Shown in pieces: positions 34,381-42,290 of a stretch of 64,000 nucleotides of DNA (position 1 is its first letter; each line of letters opens with the position of its first letter). The DNA lies in contig JALGVJ010000001.1 in NCBI GenBank assembly GCA_029838195.1, positions 227,107 to 291,106 on the forward strand. The letters are read 5' to 3'. Source of the DNA: Promethearchaeota archaeon (GTDB lineage Archaea > Asgardarchaeota > Lokiarchaeia > Sigyniarchaeales > SOKP01). The position numbers and the translations under genes were made by a program. Below the pieces are notes generated by a model. It saw only the letters and a program-made list of their open reading frames with translations, made no database searches and was not told the origin of the DNA.

Positions 34381-35304
34381 TTAAAATAATTCTGGGTAAA
34401 GATATTCTGCCATTATTTCTAATGCCAGGACGCTTCGAGGTCCAGCCCTCGTGAATACATCATCATCGCACACGTATATCTGGTCATTAATGACAGCATT
34501 AATGACATCGTATCCCTCTCTCTCTTTCACGTTTACCGTGTAGGATTTACGGCCCATTGCCGTGATGAATATGACATCGGGATTTCCGTTAATCACGGCT
34601 TCATGACTAACGGTTGGAAATTCTTCATTAATGTTTCCAAAAATATTAATTCCTCCTGCTTTCTCGATCATATCATTGATGAAAGATTCGCCTCCCGCAA
34701 CGATGGGAGTTTCCCATACTTCAAAATAACACTTTTTCTTCTCTTCCTCGGTGAGTTGCATTACAGTAAAAACTACTTTATCAATTCGATATTGCATGGT
34801 ATCCGCTAATTCATTTGCTTGGGATTCTGCATCCACTAATTGCCCCATGAGCCTAATATTATTAACGATCTCATCCATGGAATGGGCAATTAGAATAACT
34901 ATGGTAATGCCGTTATTTTCCAAGGTTTCAACCATCTGAGCATCATAGTACTCTCCGATTACTAAATCGGGTTCAAGACTAATGATGACATTAAGATTGG
35001 GGCTGGAAAATCCTCCTACTCTCGTTTTAGACACCACAGCCTTGGGATAATTACAATAATCGGTTACTCCTACAACTCTATCTTGTACTTGGATGGCGTA
35101 TAGCGTTTCGGTTATCGAAGGCGCTAAAGAAATGATTCGCTCGGGATGCTCCGGAACTTTGACTTTTCTGCCAACGGAATCAACAAAGTAGCCCTCTTCA
35201 TCAAAACCTTCGGTAGATACTTGTATGGTGCCCATGATGGCTAAACTAATAACGATAGCTCCAATGACAATTGCTAATATAACAATTTTTCCAATAGCTT
35301 TCAT
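34381..35304 (-). CDS. btuF: Membrane-anchored corrinoid-binding protein
   Basis: A 307-residue substrate-binding protein of the BtuF class. A single N-terminal hydrophobic segment (about 6-26) has no lipobox Cys, so it is probably held in the membrane as a signal anchor. The first lobe shows PERIISLAPSITETLYAI and VGVTDYCNYP, the second EVWETPIVAGGESFINDMI, typical of vitamin B12 and siderophore binders. It is the first gene of the eleven-gene cobalamin operon; the shared promoter region with cobT contains a 19-bp palindrome. Confidence 0.9.
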   Translation of the reverse strand: MKAIGKIVILAIVIGAIVISLAIMGTIQVSTEGFDEEGYFVDSVGRKVKVPEHPERIISLAPSITETLYAIQVQDRVVGVTDYCNYPKAVVSKTRVGGFSSPNLNVIISLEPDLVIGEYYDAQMVETLENNGITIVILIAHSMDEIVNNIRLMGQLVDAESQANELADTMQYRIDKVVFTVMQLTEEEKKKCYFEVWETPIVAGGESFINDMIEKAGGINIFGNINEEFPTVSHEAVINGNPDVIFITAMGRKSYTVNVKEREGYDVINAVINDQIYVCDDDVFTRAGPRSVLALEIMAEYLYPELF

Positions 35305-35364
35305 TTTTTCTTAATTTATCAGTAAATGATGTTAAATAATAAAAGAAAAAACCCTTTAAAAGCT

Positions 35365-35383
35365 TTAGGATAAATTATCCTAA
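35365..35383. promoter_or_regulatory. 19-bp palindrome between btuF and cobT, DtxR-box-like
   Basis: TTAGGATAA-A-TTATCCTAA is an exact inverted repeat with 9-bp arms. Its length and its TTAGG...CCTAA ends resemble the binding sites of DtxR/IdeR/MntR metal regulators. It lies 61 bases before btuF and 80 before cobT. On the btuF side a TATA-like CTTTTAAAGG (35354-35363) abuts it, so a bound protein could block transcription. Confidence 0.6.
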
Positions 35384-35462
35384 TATTTATTAAGCATTCA
35401 ATATTTAAAATCCTACTAAAAATACATGAGGATTTTTTTTCATCATTTTGTAGGAATGAAAA

Positions 35463-36554
35463 ATGGAAAGCATTATAAAGATAGGAAAACCTTCTAAAGT
35501 TGAGAATTTTCTTGAAAGGGTTCGAAATAAAAAGCCTTTATTCATTGTCGTGTTAGGAAATACTGAGACTGCTAAAATTCCGGGAATATCTGCCGCTGGG
35601 GCGAATCCTGCTCTCACGGATTATACGCCTGCTGCTGATGTGGAATATCTATTTCATGGAGCGTGCAAGTCGATCGAGGGCGTTCCCATCACGCCAGATG
35701 GAATTCCAACGCCTGCCTTAATAACAAAAGCTTGCTTGGAACTTTCGGATATCCCCTTATTAGTGGCTATAGGAGGGGTGAGGATTTATCCGCAAACGCC
35801 TTATGTAGAATTTGGAGGAAAACCCGGTCATGACATTTCGAAAGGGAATGCCGTCGAGTCGATTGAAAGTGCCCTTAAAAATGCGAAATTATTCGGCGAG
35901 AATATTTCAAAAATAGCCGATTATCTCGTGATTGGAGAGAGCATAGCAGGAGGAACCACTACTGCTTTAGGTGTCTTAACGGCCATGGGGTATGATGCCT
36001 CAGATAAAATTAGTAGTAGTTTGCCGATGAATCCTATTGACTTAAAAAAGAAAGTCGTAAATTCTGGATTAAAATCTATCGGAATTACCGCCGGGCCATT
36101 CCGTGAAAATCCGTTAAATGCCATCAAACATCTAGGAGATCCCATGCAACCCGTACATGCGGGCATTGTCATGGGTGCCGCAAAGAAAATACCGGTGCTA
36201 TTAGCGGGTGGAACACAGATGGCTGCAATTATAGCTATCATTAAGGCATTGGGGCTTTCCATTTTAGAAAATATCGCTATAGGAACAACCCGCTGGATTG
36301 TTCAAGATTCACAGACCGATTTAAAAGGTATTATTGATCAAATTGCTCCGGATTTGCCCATTTTCGCCGCCAATTTGGATTTTTCCGCGATGAAATACGA
36401 TGGCCTAAAGGCTTATGAACGTGGAATTGTAAAGGAAGGTGTTGGAGCCGGGGGAATCACTTTAGCTACGCTCTTTTCTCACGAAAAAACCACGGATATG
36501 GAAACAATTCTCTCAAAAATCGAAGAAAATTATGCTAAACTCAGATCAAAATAA
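35463..36554 (+). CDS. cobT: Nicotinate-nucleotide:dimethylbenzimidazole phosphoribosyltransferase, archaeal type
   Basis: A 363-residue enzyme that activates the lower-ligand base as alpha-ribazole phosphate. It shows the archaeal CobT pattern: GNTETAKIPGISAAGANP (in parts ETAKIPGIS), TPDGIPTPALIT, FGGKPGHDIS, GESIAGGTTTALGVLTAMGY and VLLAGGTQMAAIIA. It is divergent from the btuF operon, with a TATA-like AATATTTAAAAT at 35399-35410 and an AGGA ribosome site 8 bases before the ATG. In archaea the activated base may be adenine or another purine instead of dimethylbenzimidazole. Confidence 0.92.
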   Translation: MESIIKIGKPSKVENFLERVRNKKPLFIVVLGNTETAKIPGISAAGANPALTDYTPAADVEYLFHGACKSIEGVPITPDGIPTPALITKACLELSDIPLLVAIGGVRIYPQTPYVEFGGKPGHDISKGNAVESIESALKNAKLFGENISKIADYLVIGESIAGGTTTALGVLTAMGYDASDKISSSLPMNPIDLKKKVVNSGLKSIGITAGPFRENPLNAIKHLGDPMQPVHAGIVMGAAKKIPVLLAGGTQMAAIIAIIKALGLSILENIAIGTTRWIVQDSQTDLKGIIDQIAPDLPIFAANLDFSAMKYDGLKAYERGIVKEGVGAGGITLATLFSHEKTTDMETILSKIEENYAKLRSK

Positions 36555-36571
36555 CTTGTTTAAAAATTCCT

Positions 36572-36597
36572 GTTTTTCTTCTTTTTCACTTATTTTT
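36572..36597 (+). terminator. T-tract terminator after cobT
   Basis: Three T5-type runs in 26 bases follow the cobT stop codon after 17 bases. Confidence 0.45.
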
Positions 36598-36683
36598 CCC
36601 TAAAAGAAATGCAAAATTAAAAAAAAATGATGTTAAATATAGAACCATAGGAATTTAAAGAAAAAACTTCTTATTCATCTTGC

Positions 36684-37334
36684 ATGGAAAATAATTTTTT
36701 AGATTTTAAAAAGCGCCAAATTAGGAGTTATTTTTTCCATCTCCAAAAAAAGGAGGTTAATGAAGCTAAATTTAAAATTCCCATAACTTACATCCAAATG
36801 AGGCTCCCCGTTGAAAAAATAACGCCACAATTTGAACAAGCCGTTCAAAAACAAATTGATTCAAATTACTTGCATGTACTAATTCGAGAGGCCAAAAAGG
36901 AAGACTTAAAACATGTTCTTTACATCTATAATAAAGCATGGCAAAAATTAGATGATCCCCATGGGCAAATGACCCTTGAGGCACTGCAAAAAATTCACGC
37001 ATTTCCTGAAATTACCATTTTCATCGCAAGCATTTATGGAATGGATGTTGGCTTTATCATGTTAGATAATGAAAAGGATGAATCTGGAAATCCAATAGGC
37101 ATCATCGCTGGATTGGGAATTCTGCCTAAATTCCAAACAAAAGGCATTGGAAAAGTTCTTGGAATGACCGCCTGGAAGTACTTCAAGGATAAAGGGATCA
37201 AGGAACTCCGGTGTGAAGTTTTTATAGAAAACAAAAAATCATATAAGTTCATTAAATCCCTAGGATTCGAAGAATTTAAAACCAAAATATATAAAATTGA
37301 AGATTTTAATCTACATCAAAATAATTCTGGTTAA
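36684..37334 (+). CDS. GNAT-family N-acetyltransferase
   Basis: A 216-residue protein. Residues about 65-207 form a GNAT fold: LIREAKKEDLKHVLYIYNKAW start, acetyl-CoA motif GLGILPKFQTKGIGKVL with the Q-x-x-G-x-G pyrophosphate loop, and ENKKSYKFIKSLGFEEF at the end. The 60-residue N-terminal extension is basic with no recognised domain. The acceptor is unknown; protein or small-molecule amines are both possible. It follows cobT by 130 bases and probably has its own promoter. Confidence 0.85.
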   Translation: MENNFLDFKKRQIRSYFFHLQKKEVNEAKFKIPITYIQMRLPVEKITPQFEQAVQKQIDSNYLHVLIREAKKEDLKHVLYIYNKAWQKLDDPHGQMTLEALQKIHAFPEITIFIASIYGMDVGFIMLDNEKDESGNPIGIIAGLGILPKFQTKGIGKVLGMTAWKYFKDKGIKELRCEVFIENKKSYKFIKSLGFEEFKTKIYKIEDFNLHQNNSG

Positions 37335-37373
37335 TACACTTAATTTTAACCCCCCCCTCGAAAGAAACGATGA

Positions 37374-37430
37374 GGAAAAAAACTAAAATTTAAAAAAAAT
37401 TAAAATTTAAAATTAAATTTAAAATAAATA
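37374..37430 (-). terminator. T-rich terminator region of the CODH-like gene
   Basis: On the minus strand, T runs of up to eight bases directly follow the gene end. A run of eight C (37350-37357) lies just beyond it, unusual in this AT-rich sequence. Confidence 0.35.
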
Positions 37431-37431
37431 A

Positions 37432-39339
37432 TTAAATGCCTAATTTTTTTCGATTAGCTTCAATATGTTCCATTATGGCATCCACGGCCTGGACAGTGTC
37501 TTTTTCAAGATGTAAAATGCCTCCCGTAAGATCTTTACAATCTTGTGTTAATAAACGCACTAGATCGGGTCCTCCCGTTACGGTTGGAACGGGATTGACA
37601 TACGTATATAAACCAAAAGCAAGAGCAAAAATGGCATCAATAGTAGCTTTTTGTTCCATGTACTCGGGTGCCACGACTACAATTGGAAGATCAGGTACTG
37701 CCACGCCTCCTAATGCCTCAGACACGGCACCAATGAGGTCCGCTACCCTCCCTGTATCCGTACAAGTCCCATAACTTAGGATTGGAGGAATATTTAAGGC
37801 TTCACAAATCTCTCGCAAGCCTGGTCCAGCTAATTGCTGAGCTTCTAATGTACATAATCCCCCCACCTGTAAAGCAGCATTCCCGCATCCCATGGACAAG
37901 ATCAATACGTCTCTCTTTATTAATTCTTTAGCTATTTCAATGGTATGCACATCTTGACCGTAATCCCTCAAGGTTGTACAAGAAATTAAACCTGCTATGC
38001 CACGGACCTTTCCTTTTTTAAGGCTATCAAGGAGTGGCTCCAAGCTTCCCCCCAATGCTTCCAAGATGCTTTCCGTGGAAAATCCCACGATCGCTCTTCC
38101 CAAATCTAATCCAGTAACTGGCTCAACGGTTGCTCTTCGCTCCTTAAAATTATCAATGGCCATTTGTAGCAACATGGCTGCCTGCTTTTCGGCCTCTTCA
38201 GGCTTATAATCTAGTCTCTCATTTATCCCCTCAAATGCAACCGCCTCCGACACCGGAATTAATTTGAATTTATATTTTTTCGCATAAATGGGATCAATCG
38301 ACATGCTGCAATTCATGTCGCATGCATATAAATCTGTGGCCCCAGTTGCCAATACCGCTTCTTGTGTGATCCAATTGCCCGTAAATCCATAAAATACTTC
38401 ATCCATTTCCCATCTCTGAATCATTTCTTGCCCGGTTTCGATGTTAGCTATGATTCGCAACCCTTTGGCCCCGACTGCTTTTGCTTTTTCCTGCCACTCC
38501 TCCTTTCTTGCTAATTGTACCATTGCAAACCCTATAAAAGGTTCGTGTCCATTAGGTAAAACATTCACGTAATCTGGGTTCAAAACTCCTAAATTTACCC
38601 GCATTTCATGAGGTCTAGGAATATTGAATAAAACATCTTGAAGAAATTCATTAACAATTTGAGATTGATATGCCATGGCAATCCCTAACCGCATGGCTTT
38701 AAGAGCCAAACTTGCATAATACCCATCCACGTTTGTTAAGCAAGAACTGGTGGAAAGCATCATTTCTCCGTAAATTCCTCCCGGAAAAATACCTAATTTC
38801 TTCCATAGCTCTTTTCTCTCCTTAGGAGCTAAAGCTTCTACAATGCGGCTAGACTCAGAAAAATCGCGATTGAAATCCTCTTTAATGAAGTCAAGCAAGT
38901 CCCGAGCAAGTTTCTTTAGATCACCAGTCGTTTCGAGCCCTAATCTCTTGGCAAATGCTCTTAATTTCTCGGGTTCTCTGATGCTAAAAGGTGAAGTGCC
39001 TTCAATCGTCGCTTTTAATGTCCGCAGCGTGGTTTCCGTATGGTAATGATACGTGGAAGTGCCCATGACATTTCTTAAAAGCATCATGCGCATGGCCATG
39101 CCATCTGCCGTTATTCCGCAAACACCTCGCTTGTCAATCGATGCATCTGCACGACAAGGACCATTTGAACACAAATCACAGCGAGCTCCCTTGAGACAGA
39201 AGGGGCATCTTTTATCAGGGTCATCCTTTCGGAACCCTTGGGCTTGAAATCGATCCCAAATTGTATTCATTCCATCCTTCTTGAGACGCTCCCTTACTTT
39301 TCGAACAGACTCATGATAAGAAATTCTTTTTCCTTCCAT
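37432..39339 (-). CDS. cooS: Divergent anaerobic carbon monoxide dehydrogenase (CooS homologue) lacking one C-cluster cysteine
   Basis: A 635-residue protein colinear with Ni-CODH catalytic subunits. The D-cluster pair is C45-x2-C48, the short spacing reported for [2Fe-2S] D-clusters. The B-cluster has C54, C57, C62 and C74. Of the C-cluster ligands (C. hydrogenoformans CODH-II numbering recalled from memory), His261 is His265 (NGHEP), Cys333 is Cys344, Cys446 is Cys454, Cys476 is Cys485, Cys526 is Cys526, and Lys563 is Lys564. The Cys294-Cys295 pair, in GICCTGNEV, is Ile300-Glu301 here (ANIETGQEM). Cys295 binds the unique iron, so the site differs; the related hybrid cluster protein uses a Glu ligand there. 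No cooF, cooC, cooJ or acsB gene is near. CO oxidation is therefore uncertain. Confidence 0.9.
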   Translation of the reverse strand: MEGKRISYHESVRKVRERLKKDGMNTIWDRFQAQGFRKDDPDKRCPFCLKGARCDLCSNGPCRADASIDKRGVCGITADGMAMRMMLLRNVMGTSTYHYHTETTLRTLKATIEGTSPFSIREPEKLRAFAKRLGLETTGDLKKLARDLLDFIKEDFNRDFSESSRIVEALAPKERKELWKKLGIFPGGIYGEMMLSTSSCLTNVDGYYASLALKAMRLGIAMAYQSQIVNEFLQDVLFNIPRPHEMRVNLGVLNPDYVNVLPNGHEPFIGFAMVQLARKEEWQEKAKAVGAKGLRIIANIETGQEMIQRWEMDEVFYGFTGNWITQEAVLATGATDLYACDMNCSMSIDPIYAKKYKFKLIPVSEAVAFEGINERLDYKPEEAEKQAAMLLQMAIDNFKERRATVEPVTGLDLGRAIVGFSTESILEALGGSLEPLLDSLKKGKVRGIAGLISCTTLRDYGQDVHTIEIAKELIKRDVLILSMGCGNAALQVGGLCTLEAQQLAGPGLREICEALNIPPILSYGTCTDTGRVADLIGAVSEALGGVAVPDLPIVVVAPEYMEQKATIDAIFALAFGLYTYVNPVPTVTGGPDLVRLLTQDCKDLTGGILHLEKDTVQAVDAIMEHIEANRKKLGI

Positions 39340-39968
39340 TTTTTTACCTTTTATTTTTTTGATTTTTATTCTAATTCATATTGAAGTTCTAGATACTTTT
39401 AAACAATTTCTTTTTAATTTATTAGTCTTAACGTGTTCGTAAAATATATTAAATTCTCCCTCCCTCATCTCATTCTTATTGTCATTTTCTTTTGTTTATT
39501 TAGAACTTCTTACAATTCAGTACGAATTTTTTAGCCACCTTGCTAACTCTTTAAATTGGGCTTTTTGCCCACTCAATTATTAAGATTTGCGGTGCTTTCT
39601 CAAAAAAACCTGATTTTCATTTTCCAAGCCATTAAAAAATTTTTAATCGATTCCGTACTTTAATTCACGCGTGATTTTCCTGATAGCTTTAAGCCATGCT
39701 TCCTTTTAGCAAGGATCTGACTTACATAACGTGAGTATGTTCAATTTCATTTATCTTAATTTATTAACTTTTTCAAAGTGACCCAATCATGAATGGTTAA
39801 TGATCGGATCCCACAAAAATAGACAAACTGGGTAACCATTACCATTCATATTATAATAAACCATCTATTCAATCTCAAAATCTTTTATTGATCTGGCATG
39901 GGAATGAAGAAAAATGTTAGCGATATCATCAGAAATGATCAATATTTTTCCGTTATATTGTTACTAAA
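39340..39968. other. Long intergenic region with inverted repeats
   Basis: About 630 bases with no gene recognised. A GGGC-T5-GCCC hairpin lies near 39558-39570. A larger inverted repeat spans about 39781-39850 (separate entry). The right end should hold the promoter of the following small gene. Confidence 0.45.
39781..39850. repeat. Inverted repeat, possible structured element
   Basis: ATGAATGGTTAATG (39789-39802) is mirrored by CATTACCATTCAT (ending at 39849) with one extra base, and inside it CCCA (39810-39813) pairs with TGGG (39829-39832). Together they could form a long imperfect hairpin with a loop near 39814-39828. It may be a regulatory RNA or a protein site. Confidence 0.4.
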
Positions 39969-40283
39969 ATGTCGAAAAAAGATAATTTTTTTATAGGAAT
40001 ACACTATTTGTATCTTGAGATGATAATTACAAAATCTAGTCTGGATCGAACTGAAAAAGCAGAAAATAACTTCAAGAATATCAAGGAATCCATTAAAGGA
40101 TTATACGAAATCTTGAACCTCACCCTCAATAAAGAGGCCCTCTACCATGAACTCGCCATGGAAAACCTGACAGGCTTGTATCAAAATTTAGTTGAAATGT
40201 TGTTAAATGATTATGGCCTCAGGAAATTAATTGAAAAACTTCATGATCAAGAAATAGATCTAGATATCAAATTAGAAGAATGA
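39969..40283 (+). CDS. Small helical protein of unknown function
   Basis: A 104-residue mostly alpha-helical protein (about four helices) without Cys or membrane segments. Segments such as FIGIHYLYLEMIITKSSLDR and NLTGLYQNLVEMLLNDYG suggest a helical bundle. The end is acidic. No family is recognised. The ATG start has no strong ribosome site; a leaderless transcript is possible. It converges on the symporter gene. Confidence 0.6.
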   Translation: MSKKDNFFIGIHYLYLEMIITKSSLDRTEKAENNFKNIKESIKGLYEILNLTLNKEALYHELAMENLTGLYQNLVEMLLNDYGLRKLIEKLHDQEIDLDIKLEE

Positions 40284-40503
40284 TAAAACCATTTTCTCTC
40301 TTTAACGATTTTTGTTGTCGAAGTTCTTTTTGAAAAAATATCATTCTTTAAACCTAAAGAATTATCATTTTCTGGCCCCATTCAATTATTATAACTAAAA
40401 AAATTTGGAATTTTGATTTTATTAAATAACGTATCAAGTTCATTAAAGTTAAATTTCTCGCCATGAGTGTAATACATTCTGATTTTTAGAAAGTAAAAAT
40501 TAA

Positions 40504-40530
40504 AAGTAAAATAAAAAAAAAAAAGATTTA
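40504..40530 (-). terminator. T-tract terminator of the GPH symporter gene
   Basis: On the minus strand a run of about a dozen T follows the gene end, as A on the plus strand near 40511-40522. Confidence 0.4.
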
Positions 40531-40533
40531 CTA

Positions 40534-41928
40534 TTATAATTTCATCTCGATTAACTTACTTTTTAAATCTTGACTCTTCTCAGGCGTGATATCATAAAAA
40601 AGCCAAAATATTAAAACTCCAATGGCAATAAAAATAGCAGGAATCAAACCAAAATGTAATTGAAGCCCCATTAATGCCAATGGGGCCTGTTCTTCAGAAC
40701 CTTCAACGAATCCCGTTAGCGTGTGAACTATCGCTAGAGTTTGTGCCTGAATTACCCGTGCTAAATTTAAAAAGAACTGACGGAATCCTCCATATGTCGA
40801 TTCTCTCCGCCTTCCGGACAATACTACGCTCTCATCAATAATGTCAGAATAAACTGGAGTAATTAGTGGCCAAAAACCGCCAAATGCCACACCATATAAG
40901 AAGATAAAGATTAAAATGCCCGGCAAATTTCTCATGAACGTCAAGGGCAGAGCGAAAATTGCCATGAATATTGCTGCTATGATATAAGTCTTTCTGTTAT
41001 TTCCCGTTTTATTTGCATGGCGAACCCAAAACGGGATGGAAATCAAACTTCCGATAAAAAGCATGAGAATGATGATGGTGACAATCTCTTCTTCTGTTTT
41101 CAAAACAAAACGGGTGATATAGAAAACCGAGGCTTGCATCGTCTGAATCATGGCTTGATATAGAATATAGAGACATAAGAATGCCAGATAATTTTTATGC
41201 GTTAACACGCTTTTCGCGGCTTTAAAGAATGATTCTTTTTCTTGTTTTTCTTGGTGAGCTAAGTAATGTTCAACTGTAGGCTTATCATCTTTGATGCCTG
41301 GAATCATGAAAATGTAACAGGCCAAGCTTATTGCTACGCAAACGGCTGCCATAATTGAATAGGAACTGATAGTGCCATAATTGATTAATAAGGGTGGCGC
41401 AACAAAGGAAAGAATAACGCCTACGAATCCTAAATACACCTCAAATGTCGCCATGAGCCTTCGCTCCCCTTGATCCCTGAATTTATCGGGGCCAAGAGCC
41501 CAAAAATTTACGGTGAAAAACGATTCTACCGTATCAAAAAGGCATGTAGAAAACACGAGCCAACCGAATGTACCTAATTGGGATCCAATTACAAAAGCGG
41601 GAGGTGTAAATACCAACCAGAAACAAAAAATCATGGGAATGAAGAATCCTGCAATGAAAGGAAAGCGTCTTCCCCATTTTCTTGTCCATCGGAATGGTCT
41701 ATCCGTTAGAAAACCAATTACAGGGTCGTTAAATGCGTCATATAAGGCATATATAGTGATACCTGCCCCTGCCAGCAAAGATTCCAATCCTAATTCTGTT
41801 TCATAGAAGAAGAAAACTAAAACGCTAAGAACGCCTTGAATTAATTCGATAGGAATGCTGGCAACGTTCATGGAGGCCATTTCTTTTTTAGAATGATAAA
41901 TAATGGGTGCTTCTTTAAGTTCACTCAT
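40534..41928 (-). CDS. GPH-family sugar:cation symporter-like transporter
   Basis: A 464-residue membrane protein with about twelve helices in the MFS fold. The loop DAFNDPVIGFLTDRPFRWTRKWGRRFPFI (in parts NDPVIGFLTD and WGRRFPF) is the hallmark of the glycoside-pentoside-hexuronide:cation family, and the second-half GVAFGGFWPLITPVYSDIIDE segment also fits. It probably brings in a sugar, glycoside or uronide with Na+ or H+. The substrate cannot be read from sequence. It is monocistronic. Confidence 0.88.
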   Translation of the reverse strand: MSELKEAPIIYHSKKEMASMNVASIPIELIQGVLSVLVFFFYETELGLESLLAGAGITIYALYDAFNDPVIGFLTDRPFRWTRKWGRRFPFIAGFFIPMIFCFWLVFTPPAFVIGSQLGTFGWLVFSTCLFDTVESFFTVNFWALGPDKFRDQGERRLMATFEVYLGFVGVILSFVAPPLLINYGTISSYSIMAAVCVAISLACYIFMIPGIKDDKPTVEHYLAHQEKQEKESFFKAAKSVLTHKNYLAFLCLYILYQAMIQTMQASVFYITRFVLKTEEEIVTIIILMLFIGSLISIPFWVRHANKTGNNRKTYIIAAIFMAIFALPLTFMRNLPGILIFIFLYGVAFGGFWPLITPVYSDIIDESVVLSGRRRESTYGGFRQFFLNLARVIQAQTLAIVHTLTGFVEGSEEQAPLALMGLQLHFGLIPAIFIAIGVLIFWLFYDITPEKSQDLKSKLIEMKL

Positions 41929-42290
41929 TTTTTTCCACGTTGTTTTTTTAAAATTAAGTGTTGTTTAACAATTAAAATTACAAGGACTGAGTAATACATT
42001 TTCCTTATAAAAACTTTTTTTTCCATGCCCCAACCCAATGGTTATTTGAGTTTGATTTTAAAGCCCTTCAAGAAAAAAGCCTTCTATTTTAATCTTTTAG
42101 CATGAAATAATGGAATGAATGGTAATGGAAAAACATATAAATCCAATAATTAATAAAAATCACTTATCAAAATCGACGAAAAAACCATGAATATCAAAAC
42201 TATTGAAGTTAGATTGAAAGAAAAGGAGAAAATAAAAATTTTATTGAAAATTTTTTGGAGATAATCGTAAATGGGGGTTTTGAAAAGAAA
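41929..42290. other. Intergenic region between symporter and dihydrolipoyl dehydrogenase genes
   Basis: About 360 bases. A TATA-like ACATATAAAT (42133-42142) precedes a 25-codon frame at 42187-42264 that is too short to judge. No other structure is seen. Confidence 0.4.

Noticed and set aside
35305..35462. Possible cobalamin riboswitch between btuF and cobT
   Set aside because: The region is only 158 bases, AT-rich, and lacks the conserved B12-box and the multi-helix fold; a protein operator fits better.
24550..36554. Whole cobalamin locus as a mobile island
   Set aside because: No integrase, transposase, tRNA-end duplication or flanking repeats were seen.
42187..42264. 25-codon frame after a TATA-like box
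   Set aside because: Too short and low complexity to separate from chance.
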